DNA from: Onstottus_A sp049273835
Lineage (GTDB): Bacteria; Acidobacteriota; Blastocatellia; UBA7656
Assembly (NCBI GenBank): GCA_049273835.1
Contig: JBASRM010000708.1
Location: 1-9,311, forward strand
DNA: 9,311 nucleotides
Direction: 5' to 3'
A model generated the notes under the pieces. The model did no database searches, was not told where the DNA came from, and worked only from the letters and a program-made list of their open reading frames with translations. Of this stretch, positions 1-6,552 are shown piece by piece (position 1 is the first letter of the stretch; each line of letters begins with the position of its first letter). Made by a program: the position numbers and the translations under genes.

Positions 1-535
1 ACGTATAGGTTATTGCCTCTTCAATCTTGAAGAATGTCTTTTTTCCCGGATCGTCGTATTCTATTCGAACCCTGCCACGCGTTTCTTCTCTATATGGACT
101 CGCAATGTACTCGTACAATCTACGGAAGTGTCGATAGAACCCCTGCTCTGTATCCAGGTTTTCCAACTTATAGTACGCCTGTAACAAATCCTTCTGAAGC
201 TTCTCGAGCTCCTCTTTGCTCAGTTTAGCGAGATAGTCGCGCTTTACCACCGTGCTGGCGATCTTACCAAGAAAGTAGTTGCCGTACTCTTCTGACTCCA
301 ATACCAGTCCAACCAGGGCCGCTATGAGAATGGCCACACCAAAATGCTCAAAGAGCTTAGCAATAAAGGAGCTTGCATGTACGGCCTGATCGTGGCCGCT
401 CAGGATCGTTCCGAATATGCCGGGACTATCAAGAGCGATACTAACCCCAAGGAAAACGAGGCCGATTACTATAAGCCAACCAAATAGAAACTTCGGCTTT
501 CTTCTACTTTTTTCGCCGGTTGCCGTCGAAGTCAT
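1..535 (-). CDS. Hypothetical membrane protein with two N-terminal transmembrane segments (partial, C-terminus outside window)
   Basis: I do not recognise this protein. The minus-strand frame is open from the ATG at 535 to the left edge, giving 178 residues with no stop. Two hydrophobic stretches are visible, at about residues 17-34 (LFGWLIVIGLVFLGVSIA) and 66-79 (GVAILIAALVGLVL). They are followed by a charged cytoplasmic-looking part with an amphipathic, coiled-coil-like helix at about 100-125 (YLAKLSKEELEKLQKDLLQA) and then a mixed alpha/beta region. A membrane-anchored regulatory or sensory role is possible but is only a guess. The start is uncertain: the frame stays open far upstream, and another ATG at 643 has AGGTGG immediately before it, which is too close for a good ribosome site. 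I chose 535 because the basic N-terminus followed by a membrane helix looks natural. Base composition looks more AT-rich than the genes to its right. It is divergent from the sigma operon and shows no functional link to it. Confidence 0.6.
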   Translation of the reverse strand, partial: MTSTATGEKSRRKPKFLFGWLIVIGLVFLGVSIALDSPGIFGTILSGHDQAVHASSFIAKLFEHFGVAILIAALVGLVLESEEYGNYFLGKIASTVVKRDYLAKLSKEELEKLQKDLLQAYYKLENLDTEQGFYRHFRRLYEYIASPYREETRGRVRIEYDDPGKKTFFKIEEAITYT

Positions 536-660
536 AGAGCTTCGTTCTAGAGCATCAAAGGCGCTTTTTGTGCCTACTACGCGGCTGACAATCAATAGTT
601 TCGGGGCGGCATTTTCGCACCAGATAACACAGACTCGGGACATCCACCTATCGAGCGTAC

Positions 661-690
661 GGAATATCACGATCGGCGATTGGAAGTCAA
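661..690 (-). promoter_or_regulatory. Candidate sigma-70-type promoter for the leftward membrane-protein gene
   Basis: On the minus strand, TTGACT (690-685) is followed after 18 bases by TATTCC (666-661). The -35 is a good match to TTGACA; the -10 is poor. It would give a leader of about 120 bases to the ATG at 535. This is pattern matching only, and the evidence is weak. Confidence 0.2.
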
Positions 691-720
691 TGCTTGCTTG
701 TCGTTTTTTGGTCAAACTCA

Positions 721-740
721 GCGGGCAGTCAGTGACCCGC
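721..740. repeat. Short GC-rich inverted repeat (GCGGG / CCCGC)
   Basis: GCGGG at 721-725 pairs perfectly with CCCGC at 736-740 around a 10-base loop. No gene ends here and no T-run follows, so a terminator is unlikely. It could be a protein-binding site between the divergent genes or chance. Confidence 0.3.
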
Positions 741-821
741 CTTGAAGATGCAACGTTTCGTGGTTTCACCGCGTTAATTCCGTGAGAGAATGTGAAGGAA
801 ATTGTCGAAGCAGGCTTAAAC

Positions 822-851
822 TGAAACCTTTTCGTCACGCGCGCCACTAAC
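822..851 (+). promoter_or_regulatory. Candidate ECF sigma autoregulated promoter
   Basis: TGAAACCTTTT (822-832), 11 bases, then CCACTAAC (844-851). Counted as TGAAACC / 16-base gap / CACTAA, this has the spacing of sigma-E-type promoters (E. coli sigma-E uses GGAACTT about 16 bases before TCTGA-like sequence). The same arrangement recurs upstream of three other genes in this window (3598, 5642, 6544), which is the main support. Transcription would start near 858, leaving a leader of about 74 bases to the sigma ATG at 932 but only about 8 bases to the ATG at 866. Confidence 0.65.
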
Positions 852-931
852 TGGTTGAACTTAGGATGAAGCCGGATATGATAGAGGCGATCAGCCTGGC
901 GGGCCAGTCGAGCGGATGCGCCGGGACTTTG

Positions 932-1498
932 ATGAACAGTTCGGAAGAACTCATAGCGCGCGCCCGACGCGGCGAGGACGAAGCGTTTCGTCTGATCTTC
1001 GACCGTTACGGAAGGCCCATTATCAGCTTTATTTATGATATGGTCGGTCGCCGCGAGCTGGCCGAAGAATTGACACAGGAAACCTTTGTGAGGGCCTACA
1101 AGAACCTCAGAGCGCTGAGAGATGACGCGAAACTCTCGACCTGGCTGTTCGGAATTGCTAAGAACGTGGCGCGTGAGTCGCTGCGCCACCGACACCGCGA
1201 AAGCGACAGAGTTGGAATTGACGACGATCGGGTGATTGAACTCAGCGACGGCAAGCTCCCACCCGACCGCCAATTGCTTGACAAGGAATTGAACGGGGTA
1301 ATCCGCGATGCGCTTGGTGCGCTGGACGAAGATAAGCGGCTGGTGTTCACGTTGAAGGTCTTTCAGCAGCGAAGCTATGAAGAAATAGCAGAGATCACCG
1401 GGTCTTCGATTCCAAAGCTGAAGACCGATCTGCATCGCGCGAGGGCCGAGATGCGCCGCCGGATACGGCCCTACCTTGGAGTCGGCTATGAAGTGTGA
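932..1498 (+). CDS. ECF-family RNA polymerase sigma factor
   Basis: Directs RNA polymerase to a dedicated promoter set, normally when the paired anti-sigma factor lets it go. From the ATG at 932 the product has 188 residues, usual for ECF factors, which lack sigma regions 1 and 3. Region 2 runs from LIARARRGEDEAFRLIFDRY through the core-binding and -10-binding part (AEELTQETFVRAYKNL, then STWLFGIAKNVARE). A charged linker follows, then region 4 (LVFTLKVFQQRSYEEIAEI, then the recognition helix in GSSIPKLKTDLHRARAEMRR). A start at 866 would add 22 residues that look unlike ECF N-termini. I prefer 932 because the protein then begins MNSSEELIARARRG, GGGA lies 5 bases upstream, and the inferred transcription start near 858 leaves room for a leader. 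The 3' end overlaps the anti-sigma gene by 11 bases, so the two are translationally coupled. It is probably autoregulated through the motif at 822-851. The family call is secure; the start is not. Confidence 0.93.
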   Translation: MNSSEELIARARRGEDEAFRLIFDRYGRPIISFIYDMVGRRELAEELTQETFVRAYKNLRALRDDAKLSTWLFGIAKNVARESLRHRHRESDRVGIDDDRVIELSDGKLPPDRQLLDKELNGVIRDALGALDEDKRLVFTLKVFQQRSYEEIAEITGSSIPKLKTDLHRARAEMRRRIRPYLGVGYEV

Positions 1499-2345
1499 AG
1501 ATTGCCAGACAATGATTGAAGAATACGCGGATGGCGCGCTCGATCAGAAAGGGGCGGCGCTGATGAACTCTCATATGGCAAGTTGCCATGAATGTGAGAG
1601 CTTCTATCGCGAGTTGAACCGCGAGCAGGAGATTTACGCGCGCTATGAGCGTGATCTGGAAGTAACACCGCTGTTGTGGTCATCGATCGAAGCGCGAATC
1701 AAACAAGAACAGGCGGCCAAACCTGTTGGATTGCTCTCGCGGTTGAAGGAAGTGCTGGCGGGTGCGTTTGCTGCGCCACGCTTGAGCCCTGCATTCGCCG
1801 CCGCGCTTGTTATGATCGCTATTGGCGTCACCGTAGCGGTAATGAGTTATCTCAATACAACTAACCGCGATCAGCTTGCTGCCAACAACAAGAACGCCGG
1901 CGCCGAAACGGCCGGCGCTCAAAAAGAATCTGGTACGGTTCCTGCGCCAGTTCCTGCACAGCCGGCAAATCCGGCGAGCCAAAATGCGGTAGCTCAAAAT
2001 GGCGGCGCAATCAGTCAGGCGCCGGATCAAAAGGTGCGGGTCACTCCGCCTCGCAAGAACCCTGGAGCGAAGGCGGCGCCGTCTCCTGAACAACTCGTGC
2101 GTGAGGCGGAGCAGAAGTATCTTACCGCGATCGCGATTCTGTCTCGCGATGTAAATCGCCAGCGTTCGCAGCTTGACCCGATCATGCTGGCGCGATTTGA
2201 TGCATCGCTGAATGAAATAGATCGCACGATTAATGAAACACGGCGGGTGGTGCGCGAGAACCCTGGCGATCCGATCGCCTTGCAGTATCTGCTGGCTGCC
2301 TATTCGAAGAAGGTGGATATGCTGAGGGGAATGACGACCGATTGA
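1488..2345 (+). CDS. Transmembrane zinc-finger (zf-HC2/ZAS) anti-sigma factor with extended periplasmic domain
   Basis: Predicted to hold the upstream sigma factor inactive at the membrane. The N-terminal domain begins MKCEDCQTMIEEYADG and carries the anti-sigma zinc motif H-x3-C-x2-C (His29, Cys33, Cys36), with Cys3 and Cys6 upstream as further metal-ligand candidates. One membrane helix lies at about residues 101-121. After it comes an Ala/Pro/Gln/Asn-rich low-complexity stretch (about 123-190) and a helical C-terminal region (about 195-285) containing EQLVREAEQKYLTAIAILSRD. That places a sizeable domain outside the cytoplasm, more than a minimal anti-sigma needs, and it may be the sensing part. 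I take ATG 1488 as start: GGAG at 1478-1481 sits 6 bases upstream, and the TTG at 1476 would only add four residues. It overlaps the sigma gene by 11 bases. The role follows from the motif and gene order; the signal sensed is unknown. Confidence 0.9.
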   Translation: MKCEDCQTMIEEYADGALDQKGAALMNSHMASCHECESFYRELNREQEIYARYERDLEVTPLLWSSIEARIKQEQAAKPVGLLSRLKEVLAGAFAAPRLSPAFAAALVMIAIGVTVAVMSYLNTTNRDQLAANNKNAGAETAGAQKESGTVPAPVPAQPANPASQNAVAQNGGAISQAPDQKVRVTPPRKNPGAKAAPSPEQLVREAEQKYLTAIAILSRDVNRQRSQLDPIMLARFDASLNEIDRTINETRRVVRENPGDPIALQYLLAAYSKKVDMLRGMTTD

Positions 2346-2405
2346 GAAGTGGAGACGATGTCTGATTGAGCTCAGCGCCGTTTGCGATCATCCACAAGAT
2401 TAGTT

Positions 2406-3569
2406 ATGTACAAAAGAACGCTATCATTATTAATACTACTGACGCTCGGCGCGAGCGTACCTGCTGCCCTTGGACAGGAACCCCCAACCGCTATGCCACG
2501 GGTCGACCAGACTCAAAAGCCCAAGCCTTCAAAAGCAGCGAAGACTCCTGAAAAACCTACCGGAGTCACGCCCGCGCCCGGCGTGGAAGAAAGCGAGCAA
2601 ATTCAGATCGAGCCAACAGTTGTAAAGCTCGGTCGCGGGGGCAAAGTTGCGATAAGTAGCCGAGCCGGCCGCATAGTTGTAAGCGGGTGGGACCGCGATG
2701 TCGTGCAGGCCTCGGCGACCGGGGATAACGGTCCTGTGCCGATCGAAACACAGACCACTGGCGATCAGTCACATCCGCGGTTGTTGTTGGTTGTACCGTC
2801 GAGTTCAGCGCGCCGATACGGCCGGGAAGCCAACCTTGATGTAAAAGTCCCTCGTTATGCCGATCTGGAAACGCTCGAGGGCTATCGGGGTGATATCGAC
2901 GTAACAGATATCGAAGGAAGCACGCTGCTCAACGCAGGGAACGGCGATGTTAGTCTTACGCGCGTGGGGACCATCAAGGTCACGCGCCGCAGTGGGGATG
3001 TCAGGATCAGGGACGCAAAGGGTGACCTAACGGCAAGAAGCTTTAACGGCGATGTGGTGGTGGAAAATGTTACCGGTCTGGTTGACGTAGCCGCCACCAA
3101 TGGCGACCTGCGGGTGCTGAATGCCGGGGCCGATGTGCGGGCCAATTCTGCAACCGGAGACATCGAGGTTCGATGCGCGAAAGGCCGCGCTGAAGTAGCG
3201 AGCGCCAGCGGATCGATCGCGTTGATCGGAATCGGCGGCGATACCGATGCCTCTACTGCGAGCGGCCAGGTGATCTTCCGGGGGCCGATTCGAGCCGGTG
3301 GGAATTACCGGCTGAAGTCCCTTTCGGGCGTGGTATCGATGACGATACAGCCCGATGCGCCGGGCTTCACGGCTACGCTTACAACATATAGTGGAGAAAT
3401 CAATACCGACTTCCCGCTGAAAGTTGAATCACCAGTGCAGGGCGGCCCGATAAACCGCCGGGTAACCGGGCGTTTTGGAGACGGCAAAGGGAAGCTCTCA
3501 CTCGACTCGTTTAGCGGAACCGTAAAGATAGTGAAGGGTACCGCCGCCGCTCTTAAAGAGTGTAAGTAG
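2406..3569 (+). CDS. Secreted DUF4097-type beta-repeat protein, third gene of the sigma operon
   Basis: A 387-residue exported protein of unknown biochemical function. Residues 1-23 form a signal peptide (MYKRTLSLLILLTLGASVPA and a few more), followed by a Pro/Lys-rich spacer to about 60. From about residue 68 to the end the chain is made of short beta-strand repeats with glycine/aspartate turns, for example GDIDVTDIEGSTLLNAGNGD, RSGDVRIRDAKGD, FNGDVVVENVTG, TNGDLRVLNAG and TGDIEVRCAKG. This is the pattern of the DUF4097 adhesin-like family, which forms a right-handed beta-solenoid. I use ATG 2406, not the in-frame TTG at 2382, because it puts the signal peptide at the N-terminus; no strong ribosome site is seen at either. 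The gene starts 60 bases after the anti-sigma stop with no promoter motif between, so it is likely cotranscribed. It may sense or bind envelope components together with the anti-sigma factor, but this is inference. Confidence 0.85.
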   Translation: MYKRTLSLLILLTLGASVPAALGQEPPTAMPRVDQTQKPKPSKAAKTPEKPTGVTPAPGVEESEQIQIEPTVVKLGRGGKVAISSRAGRIVVSGWDRDVVQASATGDNGPVPIETQTTGDQSHPRLLLVVPSSSARRYGREANLDVKVPRYADLETLEGYRGDIDVTDIEGSTLLNAGNGDVSLTRVGTIKVTRRSGDVRIRDAKGDLTARSFNGDVVVENVTGLVDVAATNGDLRVLNAGADVRANSATGDIEVRCAKGRAEVASASGSIALIGIGGDTDASTASGQVIFRGPIRAGGNYRLKSLSGVVSMTIQPDAPGFTATLTTYSGEINTDFPLKVESPVQGGPINRRVTGRFGDGKGKLSLDSFSGTVKIVKGTAAALKECK

Positions 3570-3586
3570 AGTTCGGTGAACTTTTT
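3570..3586 (+). terminator. Weak candidate intrinsic terminator after the sigma operon
   Basis: AGTTC-GGT-GAACT (3570-3582) is a five-base stem with a three-base loop, followed by TTTT. It starts right after the stop codon. The stem is short, so it may be leaky or simply an operator-like palindrome upstream of the promoter at 3598. Confidence 0.35.
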
Positions 3587-3597
3587 GACGATGGATC

Positions 3598-3627
3598 TGA
3601 AACGTCTTTCAAGAATTGGGCACTTAC
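3598..3627 (+). promoter_or_regulatory. Candidate ECF-dependent promoter, DUF4097 paralog 1
   Basis: TGAAACGTCTT (3598-3608), 11 bases, GCACTTAC (3620-3627). Spacing is identical to the copy upstream of the sigma gene, while the spacer sequence is different, so this is not a recent duplication. The predicted transcript would start near 3634, about 40 bases before the ATG. Confidence 0.6.
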
Positions 3628-3673
3628 CCATCGAGAAGCCAAGACCAGTTCACTTGAAACATGGAGGAGAGAA

Positions 3674-4528
3674 ATGAGAAAGAGTTTGTTCGCCTTGTTC
3701 GTTATTGCAGCGGTCATTTTCGCGGTCGCGCCTCGGTCATTAAGCTCACCGGCCGGACAGCGTGAGCGTCAGCGCACCAGCACCAGCACTCACACTTCGA
3801 CAACTACGCACAGCGAGGACTCCGATGATTTTCAGGAGAAGGATGAGTTTCAGCAGAGCTACCAGCTCTCGCCAGGAGCCAAAGTCGAGGTGCGGGGCAT
3901 CAACGGAGCGGTGGACATCGAGACAGGCGCCGGTGGCACGGCTGAGGTGACTATCGTCCGTTCCGCAAGAAACCGTGATGATCTTGAATACCGCAAGGTC
4001 ATCGTCGAGCAGACGCCCACTAGCCTTGTCGTTCGCAGTGAAAATGAGCGCGATCGAAACTACGGTCGCAACCGCGATGTGCGTCAACGCGTGATGCTCA
4101 AGCTTCCGCGGGCGGTTGATCTGGGTGTCAGCGGCGTTAACGGACGAGTCGGAGTCGGTGAGGTAGACGGTCCGGTACGACTGAGCGGCATCAATGGAAA
4201 GGTCGAGGTCGCACAGGCAATGGGTTACTCGGACATCTCCGGGATCAACGGCAGAGTCAAGATGACGATTTCGCGGCTCGGGGAGCGTGGCATACACGTG
4301 AGCGGCGTGAACGGCGGCGTTGAACTTTTCTTTTCCGAGGACCTCAACGCCGATCTGGATGTGACCGGCATCAACGGAAGCGTCAATACGGATGTCGCGA
4401 ATGTTACCGTGTTTGGGAAGCTCGACCGGCAGAACTTTCACGCAAAGATAGGTTCGGGTGGTTCGCCAATCAAGGTAACGGGAATCAACGGCCACGTTAA
4501 ACTCGGCCGTGTTGGCTCTCCCGGCTAA
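3674..4528 (+). CDS. Secreted DUF4097-type beta-repeat protein, G-x-N-G paralog
   Basis: A 284-residue exported protein of unknown molecular function. A signal peptide spans about residues 1-28 (MRKSLFALFVIAAVIFAVAP, then RSLSSPAG), followed by a Ser/Thr/His-rich linker (about 34-50). The body is a beta-solenoid-like domain marked by seven G-[IV]-N-G turns (residues 75, 154, 172, 190, 211, 232, 270), several spaced 18-21 residues apart. Unlike the 2406-3569 protein, it contains the block SYQLSPGAKVEVRGINGAVD and the segment ISRLGERGIHVSGVNG, both shared with the gene at 5712. The ribosome site GGAGGAG (3663-3669) lies 4 bases before the ATG, the best in this part of the window. The candidate sigma promoter at 3598-3627 implies its own transcript. 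DUF4097 domains also occur in Firmicute envelope-stress proteins such as LiaG and YvlB, so a role at the envelope is plausible. Confidence 0.85.
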   Translation: MRKSLFALFVIAAVIFAVAPRSLSSPAGQRERQRTSTSTHTSTTTHSEDSDDFQEKDEFQQSYQLSPGAKVEVRGINGAVDIETGAGGTAEVTIVRSARNRDDLEYRKVIVEQTPTSLVVRSENERDRNYGRNRDVRQRVMLKLPRAVDLGVSGVNGRVGVGEVDGPVRLSGINGKVEVAQAMGYSDISGINGRVKMTISRLGERGIHVSGVNGGVELFFSEDLNADLDVTGINGSVNTDVANVTVFGKLDRQNFHAKIGSGGSPIKVTGINGHVKLGRVGSPG

Positions 4529-4540
4529 CAAAGAATTCAG

Positions 4541-4580
4541 GTTAGGCTGCGCGGTTGGGATCTTCGACGCGCAGCCTAAC
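4541..4580 (+). terminator. Strong 13-bp hairpin between DUF4097 paralog 1 and the DUF5916 remnant
   Basis: GTTAGGCTGCGCG (4541-4553) is perfectly complementary to CGCGCAGCCTAAC (4568-4580), with a 14-base loop. It starts 12 bases after the stop codon. No T-run follows on either strand, so it is not a classic intrinsic terminator; it may still end transcription or stabilise the mRNA 3' end. It also marks the left limit of the DUF5916 remnant. Confidence 0.55.
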
Positions 4581-5597
4581 AGCGAAGCAAGGTTCTACGC
4601 CTGACCTGCTCTGTTTTCGACTGCAACTTTATCGAGAAGCACAATCAGCTTGGGGGACTCGATGGCCGATTTCGGCTGGATCAAAAGACGACCTTCAGTT
4701 TCCAGGTTCTAGCGTCGACATCTCGCCGCTTTTTCTTTGCTCCCGAGCTCAACGACAGCGTTTATCGGACCGGCAATGGACTCGGTTATCACTGGAGTTA
4801 CGATAGATCGGGTCGAAATGTGGGCTACACGTTTCAGGGACAAGGCCGTACTCGCGACTATCGATCTGACGTTGGGTTTTTCAGCCGCACCAATACGAAT
4901 TACCAGGGAAACTTTTTTCGCTATAGTACCGACCCCAGGCCAAAGGCGAAGCTGATCTCGTGGAGGGTTATCGGCGGGGACGGACATGAACTTCGACTGG
5001 CAAGGACGAATGCAGAATTTCGGGGGGGGTTCACGAATATTGGATTCGATCTTACGAAACAAACCTTTTTCAATTATTGACTATAACCAATTTTATGAGA
5101 GGCTGTTTGAAGAGGAATTTGGAGCTAAACGGACTCAATCGCAGGTTGGGGCTTTAACCGGCGAGTCAGAGCGCTCCGCGCGAGGGCGCTCGGTACAGGG
5201 GTTTTTCGGCACGAACTTCTCCAAGAAGTTTTCCGCTTTCGTGTTCGCCGGCCACAGATGGAACGTGTTCGACTTCGACTTTGGGGCAGGCCCGCGGTTT
5301 CCGCGTGTTAGTCCCGCTGGAATTGCCGACCCTGATGCTTTGGTGGATCCGGGCCCGGCCGATACGTTCGACCTCGGAGTGAGCGTTGAATACAAACCAA
5401 CTGCCGCTTTGCGTGCTTCGCTTGATTACAACAGAAACCGATTCACCCGCGTTGACACAGGATGTCTGGTATTCATCGATAACATCTCCTCGTTCAAGGC
5501 GACCTATCAGTTCACCCGGTTCCTATTTGCTCGCGCGCGAGTCGACTATGATTCACTAGTTATCAAGACCTCGTACCTTTTTCGGCGAAGCCTGTGA
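4580..5597 (+). pseudogene. Decayed C-terminal remnant of a DUF5916-like outer-membrane protein
   Basis: This stretch reads as beta-barrel-like protein but is spread over two frames. From 4580 to about 4975 one frame is open with text such as QLGGLDGRFRLDQKTTFSFQ, RTGNGLGYHWSYDRSGRNVG and DVGFFSRTNTNYQGNFF. The best continuation then moves to the frame of the ATG at 4986 (MNFDWQGRMQNF), back to the first frame across an 8-G run (5022-5029; TNIGFDLTKQTFF), and near 5060-5080 again to the second frame, which stays open to the stop at 5597 (ERLFEEEFGAKRT, DFDFGAGPRFPRVSP, ATYQFTRFLFARARVDYD, SYLFRRSL). Motif content and order match my recollection of the C-terminal part of DUF5916 proteins, predicted outer-membrane barrels. 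There is no start codon, signal peptide or N-terminal carbohydrate-binding-like domain. An in-frame TAA sits at 4577-4579. Near the end VDYDS runs directly into a SYLFRRS terminus, suggesting an internal deletion. The 203-residue frame from 4986 alone is unlikely to be a functional protein. The family name comes from memory, not a search. Confidence 0.65.
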
Positions 5598-5641
5598 GTT
5601 GGTTCCGCAGCTTGCAAGGTGATGTTTTTTTCAGTTCTTTA

Positions 5642-5671
5642 TGAAACCTTTTTTATCGATCGGCCACTCAC
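5642..5671 (+). promoter_or_regulatory. Candidate ECF-dependent promoter, DUF4097 paralog 2
   Basis: TGAAACCTTTT (5642-5652), 11 bases, CCACTCAC (5664-5671). The first eleven bases are identical to the copy upstream of the sigma gene, and the second element differs at one of eight positions, while the spacer is unrelated. The predicted start near 5678 leaves about 34 bases to the ATG. Confidence 0.65.
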
Positions 5672-5711
5672 CAGGCATCAAGCATAGTAACCCAGCGGTG
5701 GAGGCTGCAAA

Positions 5712-6503
5712 ATGCACAAAATAATAGGTCTTGTCCTAGCGGTGTCTGCGATTGCGGCGCAAGGCATTAGCGGGAGTGCGCAGGAGAACAGGCGCGCGCG
5801 AGGGGATTTGCAGGAGCGAGACGAGATTCGACAGTCTTATCAAATCAGTCCCGGTGCGCGAGTAGAAATATCCAATCTGAACGGTCCGCTTGAAATCGAG
5901 ACTGTTAGCGGTAACACGGCTGAAATTTATATTGTTCGTTCCGCTGGAACCAGAGCCGACCTTGAGTATCGCAGAATCATCGTTGAGAACACCGCAACTG
6001 CCTTCAGACTCTATAGCGAACAACCTGAGGATGGAGCGGCCAACAATATATCGGTTCGCCATCGAGCTGTGCTGAAGCTCCCGCGTCCATCATCGCTTTT
6101 AGTCCGGAATATTAATGGCAACGCGCGAGTGGGAGATGTAGACGGCCCTGTCACGCTTGGCAATATCAACGGCGAGCTCGAGGTCGGGGTGGCGACTGAA
6201 TTCGCGGAGCTTTCAAACATCAATGGCAATACTGGAATGACGATGGCCCGGCTGGGCGAACGCGGCATTCGAATGAAAAATGTAAACGGCAATATCAACA
6301 TCCGGTTCCTGACCGAAGTGAATGCGGATGTAGAGATGAGATCGTTTAACGGCACGGTCAATTCAACTCTGTCAAACCTGTCGGTTCAGAAGGCAGGTCG
6401 AAACGATTTTCGAGGGCAGATCGGTGCCGGCGGAACGCCTATAACCGGGACGCACATCAATGGCGTAGTCACCATTCGCCGCTCGTCCGACAGTACGCGC
6501 TAA
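5712..6503 (+). CDS. Secreted DUF4097-type beta-repeat protein, N-x-N-G paralog
   Basis: A 263-residue exported protein, clearly paralogous to the product of 3674-4528 along its whole mature length. Shared blocks include RDEIRQSYQISPGARVEI (counterpart KDEFQQSYQLSPGAKVEV), DLEYRRIIVE, DVDGPV, ARLGERGI and QIGAGGTPI. The signal peptide spans about residues 1-23, ending GISGSA before QENRR. Seven turn motifs match those of the paralog one for one, but the leading Gly is mostly Asn: NLNG, NING, NING, NING, NVNG, SFNG, HING (residues 55, 133, 151, 169, 190, 211, 248). It lacks the Ser/Thr/His linker of the paralog. GGTGGAGG (5697-5704) lies 7 bases before the ATG, and the promoter motif at 5642-5671 suggests co-regulation with the paralog. 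Function is unknown; a binding or structural role at the cell surface or periplasm is inferred from the fold. Confidence 0.85.
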   Translation: MHKIIGLVLAVSAIAAQGISGSAQENRRARGDLQERDEIRQSYQISPGARVEISNLNGPLEIETVSGNTAEIYIVRSAGTRADLEYRRIIVENTATAFRLYSEQPEDGAANNISVRHRAVLKLPRPSSLLVRNINGNARVGDVDGPVTLGNINGELEVGVATEFAELSNINGNTGMTMARLGERGIRMKNVNGNINIRFLTEVNADVEMRSFNGTVNSTLSNLSVQKAGRNDFRGQIGAGGTPITGTHINGVVTIRRSSDSTR

Positions 6504-6523
6504 AAAAAACGCAGAATTAACTG

Positions 6524-6552
6524 TTCCGGTTTTACGCAATTACTGGAACCGG
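6524..6552. repeat. Inverted repeat overlapping the putative -35 of the PDZ gene
   Basis: CCGGTT (6526-6531) and AACCGG (6547-6552) are perfect complements around 15 bases. A competing helix pairs TTCCGGT (6524-6530) with ACTGGAA (6542-6548), with one G-T pair. It lies just after the stop of the 5712 gene and has no trailing T-run, so it may be a poor terminator or an operator, since the right arm contains the putative -35. Confidence 0.35.

Larger units (their letters stand above)
536..821. other. Divergent intergenic region
   Basis: No convincing gene lies here. Open frames on both strands are long but read as low-quality protein, and the plus-strand frame across 417-785 is antisense to the partial membrane gene. 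The stretch holds a weak minus-strand promoter candidate and a short GC-rich inverted repeat, both listed separately. The sigma-operon promoter candidate begins at 822. Confidence 0.5.

Noticed and set aside
762..768. Minus-strand TGAAACC
   Set aside because: The partner element at the right distance (CACTNAC) is missing, so it does not fit the promoter motif.
417..785. Plus-strand open frame of 122 codons
   Set aside because: It is antisense to the start of the membrane-protein gene and runs into the divergent intergenic region, with no ribosome site and no recognisable protein character.
536..1080. Minus-strand frame that stays open upstream of 535 through the sigma gene
   Set aside because: Over the sigma gene it is the exact codon-register antisense, where stops are rare in GC-rich coding DNA. 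The sigma reading is far stronger.
2358..2369. Three-codon mini-frame (ATG TCT GAT TGA) with GTGGAG before it, ahead of the 2406 gene
   Set aside because: Too short to assess; a leader peptide is possible but nothing distinguishes it from chance.
3746..4531. Long minus-strand frame (261 codons) under the DUF4097 gene
   Set aside because: It mirrors the repeated G-x-N-G codons of the sense gene and has no signal peptide, domain or promoter; the sense protein has clear paralogy to 5712-6503.
4555..4806. Plus-strand open frame of 83 codons at the start of the remnant
   Set aside because: A neighbouring frame gives much better barrel-like text over the same bases, continuous with the part after 4806.
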